NCBI GenBank assembly: GCA_028281945.1
Contig: JANQIW010000025.1
Coordinates: 1-61,928, forward strand
DNA: 61,928 nucleotides
DNA from: Prochloraceae cyanobacterium PL24a_bin.78
GTDB taxonomy: Bacteria > Cyanobacteriota > Cyanobacteriia > Cyanobacteriales > JANQIW01
Direction of reading: 5' to 3'
Shown piece by piece: positions 57,406 to 61,928 of the stretch. A program made the position numbers and the translations under genes. Within the stretch, counting starts at the first letter, position 1. Each line of letters starts with the position of its first letter. The notes beneath the pieces were generated by a model that made no database searches, was not told the DNA's origin, and was given only the letters and a program-made list of their open reading frames with translations.

Positions 57406-58325
57406 AATCTGTTTATTAAAACTATTTCCGATCTCTTATACTACACCAATATTACCCAAATTGGCAACTAAAATTGGTAATAAAAGTTTGCAATACAAGT
57501 TGATAATAGAATTAGAAAATAGTTATGATAGTGTCTGGATTATTCAGAAATTCTAGATAATGGATTATCAATTAAAAGTAAGAATTAATAAGATCGATGA
57601 TGGATGTAAGAATTAAGAAACTTGAAACTCAATATAACTACGTATCTAAATAAATGATTAGAATCGATTAAATTAGATTTTAAAAAGAATTAATTACTAA
57701 CTATTTATAAAATAAACTCAAATTTTGTTAGTAAATTAATCAATTTAATTGCTGTAAGAACTAAATTTAAAATAATCTAAATTACCTCATTTATCTCTAA
57801 TATCAGAAAACCTATAATTTTGAGGTTATTATATAGAGAATAGGACAAAAAATTTTGCCAAAAAATAATATTCTAACTCTAAATATGGTTGATTTATCTC
57901 TATAAAAATCTACCTTTGATTGGCTTTTTTACTTACAATGAAAGCCTATAATCCTTTCAATTCCTCAAAATACCAAAAAAGTGGAAAATCAAATTTTTTA
58001 ATCTTAATACAATAAAGAATCTAAATAATATTTGAAATACTATTCTAAATACAATATTTCTAGACAATATACCAAGATAAACCGTCCTATTAGGTTCGGA
58101 AAACTACACTACCTTAAAGAGATAGATAACCTTCACAATAGTAATAGATTCTGGGCAGGAAAAATCCAATCTAGATTAAATCTTTTATAAAGTTTAAAGT
58201 TCAGAGTCAATATTGAAAATTTCATCAAGTTGACTTGATAGTTAAGCAATTAAGCCTAGCAATTAATCAACTTAATATCACGAAGTAAAAATAACTATAT
58301 ATAGTCTCAAGGAGTAACACATAGT
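57406..58325. other. 920-bp non-coding region upstream of dnaK
   Basis: I see no gene here on either strand. The last 100 bases carry AAGTTGA (58227-58233) and its inverse TCAACTT (58267-58273), a direct repeat AGCAATTAA (58245-58253 and 58258-58266), a -35-like TTGACT at 58230-58235 and an AAGGAG ribosome-binding site at 58309-58314. No CIRCE element (TTAGCACTC) was seen. The long AT-rich stretch may contain a long 5' leader. Confidence 0.5.
58227..58273. promoter_or_regulatory. Repeat cluster before dnaK
   Basis: Outer inverted repeat AAGTTGA/TCAACTT encloses two direct copies of AGCAATTAA spaced 13 bases apart. A TTGACT -35-like box overlaps its left end. This looks like a regulated promoter, but no -10 is clear. 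Confidence 0.35.
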
Positions 58326-60260
58326 ATGGGAAAAATTGTTGGAATAGATTTGGGTACCACCAACTCTTGTGTAGCAGTAATGGAAGGTGGAAAACCTACA
58401 GTGATTGCCAATGCTGAAGGATTTCGTACAACTCCTTCTGTCGTAGCTTATGCAAAAAATGGCGATCGTCTCGTAGGCCAAATAGCGAAGCGTCAGGCTG
58501 TAATGAACCCTCAAAATACATTTTACTCTGTCAAGAGATTTATCGGTAGAAAAAATGAGGAAGTAGCTAACGAAACTACTGAAGTATCTTATAAAGTTTT
58601 ACGTGATGGCAATGGTAACGTCAAATTAGATTGCCCAGCACAATCCAAGCAATTCTCTCCTGAAGAAATTTCTGCTCAAGTATTGCGCAAATTAATCGAA
58701 GATGCCAGTAAATATTTAGGAGAGACAGTTACAGAAGCAGTAATTACGGTTCCTGCATATTTTAATGACTCTCAACGTCAAGCAACTAAAGACGCAGGAA
58801 AAATTGCCGGGATTGAAGTAAAAAGAATCATTAACGAACCTACCGCAGCTTCTCTAGCATATGGTTTAGAAAGTAAAAGTAACGAAACAATTCTTGTATT
58901 TGACTTAGGTGGTGGTACATTTGACGTATCTATCCTTGAAGTAGGAGACGGTGTCTTTGAAGTATTAGCAACTTCTGGTGATACTCACCTTGGTGGAGAC
59001 GATTTTGATAAGAAAATAGTAGATTATTTAGCAGAAGAATTTAGGAAAACTGAAGGCATCGATCTTCGTAAAGATAAGCAAGCATTACAGCGTTTAACAG
59101 AAGCCGCAGAAAAAGCTAAAATTGAATTATCAAGTGTTACACAAACAGATATAAATTTACCCTTTATTACCGCTACTCCAGAAGGACCAAAACATCTAGA
59201 GGTTGGTCTAACTAGAGCAAAATTTGAAGAGCTTTGTTCTGATTTGATCGATCGTTGTCGCATCCCTGTAGAGCAATCCATGCAGGATGCCAAAATTGGC
59301 AAAGATCGCATTGATGAAGTAGTATTAGTGGGTGGTTCTACTCGAATTCCTGCTATTAAAGAAGTAGTTAAGAGAATCCTAGGAAAAGACCCAAATCAAG
59401 GGGTTAACCCTGATGAAGTGGTAGCAGTAGGTGCGGCAATTCAAGGTGGTGTACTTGCTGGTGAAGTAAAAGATATCTTATTGTTAGACGTTACCCCACT
59501 ATCTCTTGGTGTAGAAACCCTTGGTGGCGTAATGACCAAAATTATCCCTCGCAACACTACTATTCCTACCAAAAAGTCCGAAACCTTCTCCACTGCGGTT
59601 GATGGACAAAGTAATGTAGAAATTCACGTTCTTCAAGGTGAAAGAGAATTTTCTAAAGATAACAAGAGTTTGGGAACTTTCCGTTTAGATGGAATTCCTC
59701 CTGCGCCTCGTGGTGTGCCTCAAATTGAAGTTACTTTTGATATCGATGCTAATGGTATCTTGAATGTAACGGCTAAAGATAAGGGTACTGGTAAAGAGCA
59801 ATCTATTAGTATCACTGGTGCTTCTACTCTACCTGATGATGAAGTGGAACGTATGGTTAATGAGGCTGAATCTAATGCCGCTGCTGATAAAGAGCGTCGT
59901 GAGAAAATCGATCGCAAGAACCAAGCTGACTCTTTAGTATATCAAGCCGAGAAGCAACTTAAAGAACTTGAAGACAAAGTACCTGCTGCTGACAAACAAA
60001 AGGCAGAAGACTTAATTAAAGATCTTAAAGATGCCGTTGCTTCCGATGATGATGAGAAGATCAAAACTGTAATGCCAGAATTACAACAAGCTCTCTACAG
60101 TATTGGTAGCAATATCTATCAACAACAAGCTGGTGCTGATGGTGTAGGTGGACCCGAAGGTCCCGGTGCCCCTGGAGCTTCTGATAATGGTGCTAACGGC
60201 TCTACTTCTGCCGACAGTGGTGATGATGTGATTGATGCTGAATTCTCTGAAACTAAGTAA
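58326..60260 (+). CDS. dnaK: Molecular chaperone DnaK (Hsp70)
   Basis: A 644-aa Hsp70. ATPase domain signatures: [31 protein letters not shown]-type [23 protein letters not shown] and [12 protein letters not shown]; substrate-binding domain from about 385 ([17 protein letters not shown]); lid and a Gly/Asp-rich tail ending in [10 protein letters not shown], close to the EVKD-like end of many bacterial DnaK. Cyanobacteria have several dnaK genes; the tail and full length fit the DnaK2-type housekeeping copy, though I cannot be sure. It folds proteins with DnaJ and GrpE, neither encoded here. Codon use looks stronger than in its neighbours. Confidence 0.96.
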   Translation: MGKIVGIDLGTTNSCVAVMEGGKPTVIANAEGFRTTPSVVAYAKNGDRLVGQIAKRQAVMNPQNTFYSVKRFIGRKNEEVANETTEVSYKVLRDGNGNVKLDCPAQSKQFSPEEISAQVLRKLIEDASKYLGETVTEAVITVPAYFNDSQRQATKDAGKIAGIEVKRIINEPTAASLAYGLESKSNETILVFDLGGGTFDVSILEVGDGVFEVLATSGDTHLGGDDFDKKIVDYLAEEFRKTEGIDLRKDKQALQRLTEAAEKAKIELSSVTQTDINLPFITATPEGPKHLEVGLTRAKFEELCSDLIDRCRIPVEQSMQDAKIGKDRIDEVVLVGGSTRIPAIKEVVKRILGKDPNQGVNPDEVVAVGAAIQGGVLAGEVKDILLLDVTPLSLGVETLGGVMTKIIPRNTTIPTKKSETFSTAVDGQSNVEIHVLQGEREFSKDNKSLGTFRLDGIPPAPRGVPQIEVTFDIDANGILNVTAKDKGTGKEQSISITGASTLPDDEVERMVNEAESNAAADKERREKIDRKNQADSLVYQAEKQLKELEDKVPAADKQKAEDLIKDLKDAVASDDDEKIKTVMPELQQALYSIGSNIYQQQAGADGVGGPEGPGAPGASDNGANGSTSADSGDDVIDAEFSETK

Positions 60261-60334
60261 TAATGGGGTTTTAAGCTTCTAAACCTTCCCTTGAAAATAT
60301 CGTTAAGTTTCATTTAATCTAGCAAAATCCCTGC

Positions 60335-60363
60335 AAAGAGTACTAATTTTCGGTACTCTTTTT
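60335..60363. terminator. Bidirectional intrinsic terminator between dnaK and parA
   Basis: AAAGAGTAC (60335-60343) pairs perfectly with GTACTCTTT (60353-60361) around a 9-base loop and continues into TT; the reverse strand has the mirror T-run. The hairpin lies between convergent dnaK and parA-like genes and can serve both. Confidence 0.85.
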
Positions 60364-60399
60364 GCATTAATATTTCATTAGTATTTTATGAAATTAACA

Positions 60400-61284
60400 T
60401 TAAGCTAACTTCGCTAAGACCTCTTGAGTTAATTTAATAAATGCTTTTGAGCCACTAGAATTAGGCATAGCAATCACTGCTGGCATAAACATATCCACTG
60501 CTTTAGCTACATTGACATCCATGGGAATAGAAGTTTCAAATAATTGTTGAGGACTAAAGTCTTCTTTAACACGCCTCATCACTTGACGATAGTATCTTCC
60601 TAACAATCCTCCACCAGATTCGATGAATACTATTCCTAATAAATTTAGATTTATAGCTTCATTTTCTTGATGATTTTGTTTAAGTTTGGCTACTCTTCTT
60701 TCTAATAGTTGAATTCCTACGATGGATAAAGGTTCTGGACGAGCTGGTAAGAGATAATAATCACTCGCTGCTATACCACTACGAGTTAAAAGATTATAAC
60801 CCGGAGCACAATCTATTAAAATATAATCATATTGATCTCGAATTGGTGCGATAATTTTTTGGACAAGAGAACGCTCAAATTTATTCCAAACTTTTTCAAA
60901 ATCATTTTGCTCATCACCTATGGTTTGTTTGTGGAGCATTTCCGACACTAAATATTCATCATATAATTCTATATCTCCGGGTAATAATTCTAATCGATTA
61001 ATCTCGCAAATGGAAGGACAGATAATATCTTCGGTTTTTAGTTTACTGTAGGGGTTATAATTAATAATATTGTCTATTAGATAACTTAAAGTTCGCCTTT
61101 TCTTCCTAATTTTGGCAAAATCATGGGGGGACATTAGGCTTAATGTGGCACTAATTTGAGAGTCAAGATCGAGAACTAATACTTTTTTATTATAATTTTT
61201 TGCTAAACAGGTGGCTAGATTCACAGTGAGGGTTGTTTTACCTACTCCACCTTTCATATTTACTGTACTAATTACATGGGCCAT
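60400..61284 (-). CDS. ParA-family partition ATPase
   Basis: A 294-aa deviant-Walker ATPase of the ParA/MinD family: KGGVGKTT at residues 11-18, the Asp in LVLDLDSQ, and DYILIDCAPGYN. It has no N-terminal DNA-binding extension, so it is the short, chromosomal-type Soj/ParA or an orphan. No parB or centromere-like repeats follow in the window. The next gene upstream on the same strand is antitoxin-like. Cyanobacteria use several such ATPases to place cargo on the nucleoid. Confidence 0.9.
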   Translation of the reverse strand: MAHVISTVNMKGGVGKTTLTVNLATCLAKNYNKKVLVLDLDSQISATLSLMSPHDFAKIRKKRRTLSYLIDNIINYNPYSKLKTEDIICPSICEINRLELLPGDIELYDEYLVSEMLHKQTIGDEQNDFEKVWNKFERSLVQKIIAPIRDQYDYILIDCAPGYNLLTRSGIAASDYYLLPARPEPLSIVGIQLLERRVAKLKQNHQENEAINLNLLGIVFIESGGGLLGRYYRQVMRRVKEDFSPQQLFETSIPMDVNVAKAVDMFMPAVIAMPNSSGSKAFIKLTQEVLAKLA

Positions 61285-61356
61285 TCTTTTATTCTCTTAG
61301 AATTTACACACTGAATGTATATAATATGTTATTTTGACCTGTTTGGGGCAATTTTT

Positions 61357-61452
61357 CTAGGAATTTAGCCTTGTTTCTTTGATAATTTCTTCTATTTCTG
61401 TAGCTGTGATATTGATTTGATCTGATTTAGCATAAATAATGAGTTGAAAGTT
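61357..61452 (-). pseudogene. C-terminal stub of a RelE/ParE-type toxin gene
   Basis: A 31-codon frame with no start, directly behind the antitoxin-like gene. It reads NFQLIIYAKSDQINIT then ATEIEEIIKETRLNS; the LLIYAKSDQ-IT-EI--II-E pattern is typical of the last strand and helix of RelE/HigB/ParE-family toxins. An in-frame TGA precedes it and only 27 bases separate it from the antitoxin stop, so the N-terminal two thirds of the toxin have been deleted. Confidence 0.6.
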
Positions 61453-61479
61453 TCACCTAAAACCTATCTATTTGATTAA

Positions 61480-61716
61480 TTATTCAAATCCTTCCCAAAG
61501 TTCTTCTAAAGGAAAGGTTTTTCCCTCTTGGGCTTCCAAAAGACTTTGTTTCAAGTCTACTATTAGTTGGATTTTTGAGTCTTGATCCTGTATTATTTCA
61601 CTATTAAATGCTTGAAGGATATTTTCCCAAAGGGCTAAAGGGATTAATACGTCGGTTTTTATACCTTGTTGATTAGTTACATAGCGAATTTTATTTTTTA
61701 ATGATTCTATATTCAT
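61480..61716 (-). CDS. Antitoxin-like small protein
   Basis: A 78-aa acidic protein. MNIESLKNKIRYVTNQQGIKTDVLIPLALWENILQAF resembles cyanobacterial Phd/RelB-like antitoxins (a VLIPLALWE strand-helix hinge) and the C-terminus (KQSLLEAQEGKTFPLEELWEGFE) resembles their toxin-binding tail. The frame runs from ATG 61716; no strong ribosome-binding site is visible. The linked toxin stub at 61357-61452 supports a decayed toxin-antitoxin locus. The antitoxin may be kept as an autoregulator or may be a remnant itself. Confidence 0.65.
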   Translation of the reverse strand: MNIESLKNKIRYVTNQQGIKTDVLIPLALWENILQAFNSEIIQDQDSKIQLIVDLKQSLLEAQEGKTFPLEELWEGFE

Positions 61717-61928
61717 TGTTTATTTATCTATTTTTTTATCTTTTGGTTTTGATTTTATTGGTTTAGTTATTGATATATTTTAATTAAGGATGAAAGTTTT
61801 TTGATTTCTATTTTAACATAAAAGACGTTATACTCAGATCTTGCACCAAGAAAAATTGATGTAAAGTAAAAATCGCTGAAAAGCTGAGTTGTAGGGCATT
61901 TTGGCTCGGAAAAAATTTTTGATACGGG

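Overview
The window is AT-rich DNA from a cyanobacterium. It carries the short form of HisG, a cyanobacterial-type phosphoglycerate kinase, an AMIN-domain TonB-dependent receptor, Uma2- and Rpn-type nuclease genes, occasional GCGATCGC-type (HIP1-like) octamers, and intergenic short tandem repeats. I cannot name the species. No tRNA, rRNA, insertion sequence or CRISPR array was recognised.

About 42 kb (1800-44341) reads as one self-contained metallophore (siderophore-like) locus. At its left edge, beside a divergent phosphoglycerate kinase, are an EntS-like MFS exporter and a sucrase/ferredoxin-like [2Fe-2S] protein that could reduce the incoming ferric complex. A nine-gene operon on the + strand (4827-33361) follows: fatty acyl-AMP ligase, free-standing ACP, PKS KS-AT-ACP, PKS KS-AT-KR-ACP, PKS KS-AT-DH-ACP, NRPS docking-Cy-A-PCP (Cys-like code), PKS KS-AT-KR-PCP, NRPS C-A-PCP-C (Gly-like code) and a SyrP/TauD-type dioxygenase. 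Next come a FecB-type lipoprotein, two FecCD permeases and a FecE ATPase (33742-37767), then tonB, exbD and exbB on the - strand (37994-40678), and a TonB-dependent receptor on the + strand (41750-44341). Synthesis, export, outer-membrane uptake, energy transduction, inner-membrane uptake and possible iron release are therefore all present.

The most interesting reading concerns the first three PKS modules. Their order (no reduction, then ketoreduction, then a DH-fold domain with no KR) matches the programme that iterative 6-methylsalicylate-type synthases run on one protein. With a fatty acyl starter and a following cysteine-cyclising module, the predicted product front end is a 2-(6-alkyl-2-hydroxyphenyl)thiazoline, the logic of micacocidin and yersiniabactin, but built on a non-iterative line. 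This is inference from domain order and motifs. There is no thioesterase, and the line ends in an extra condensation domain.

The right third (44647-61716) is mostly housekeeping and small accessory genes: an S9 peptidase, an OmpR-type response regulator, hisG, an HD-like protein, two ABC exporters, an Rpn-family nuclease, a P-loop kinase, a coiled-coil membrane protein, a Uma2 nuclease, dnaK with a long untranslated upstream region and a bidirectional terminator, a ParA ATPase, and an antitoxin-like gene beside the stub of a RelE/ParE-type toxin. Two families of short nonamer-based repeats recur between genes.
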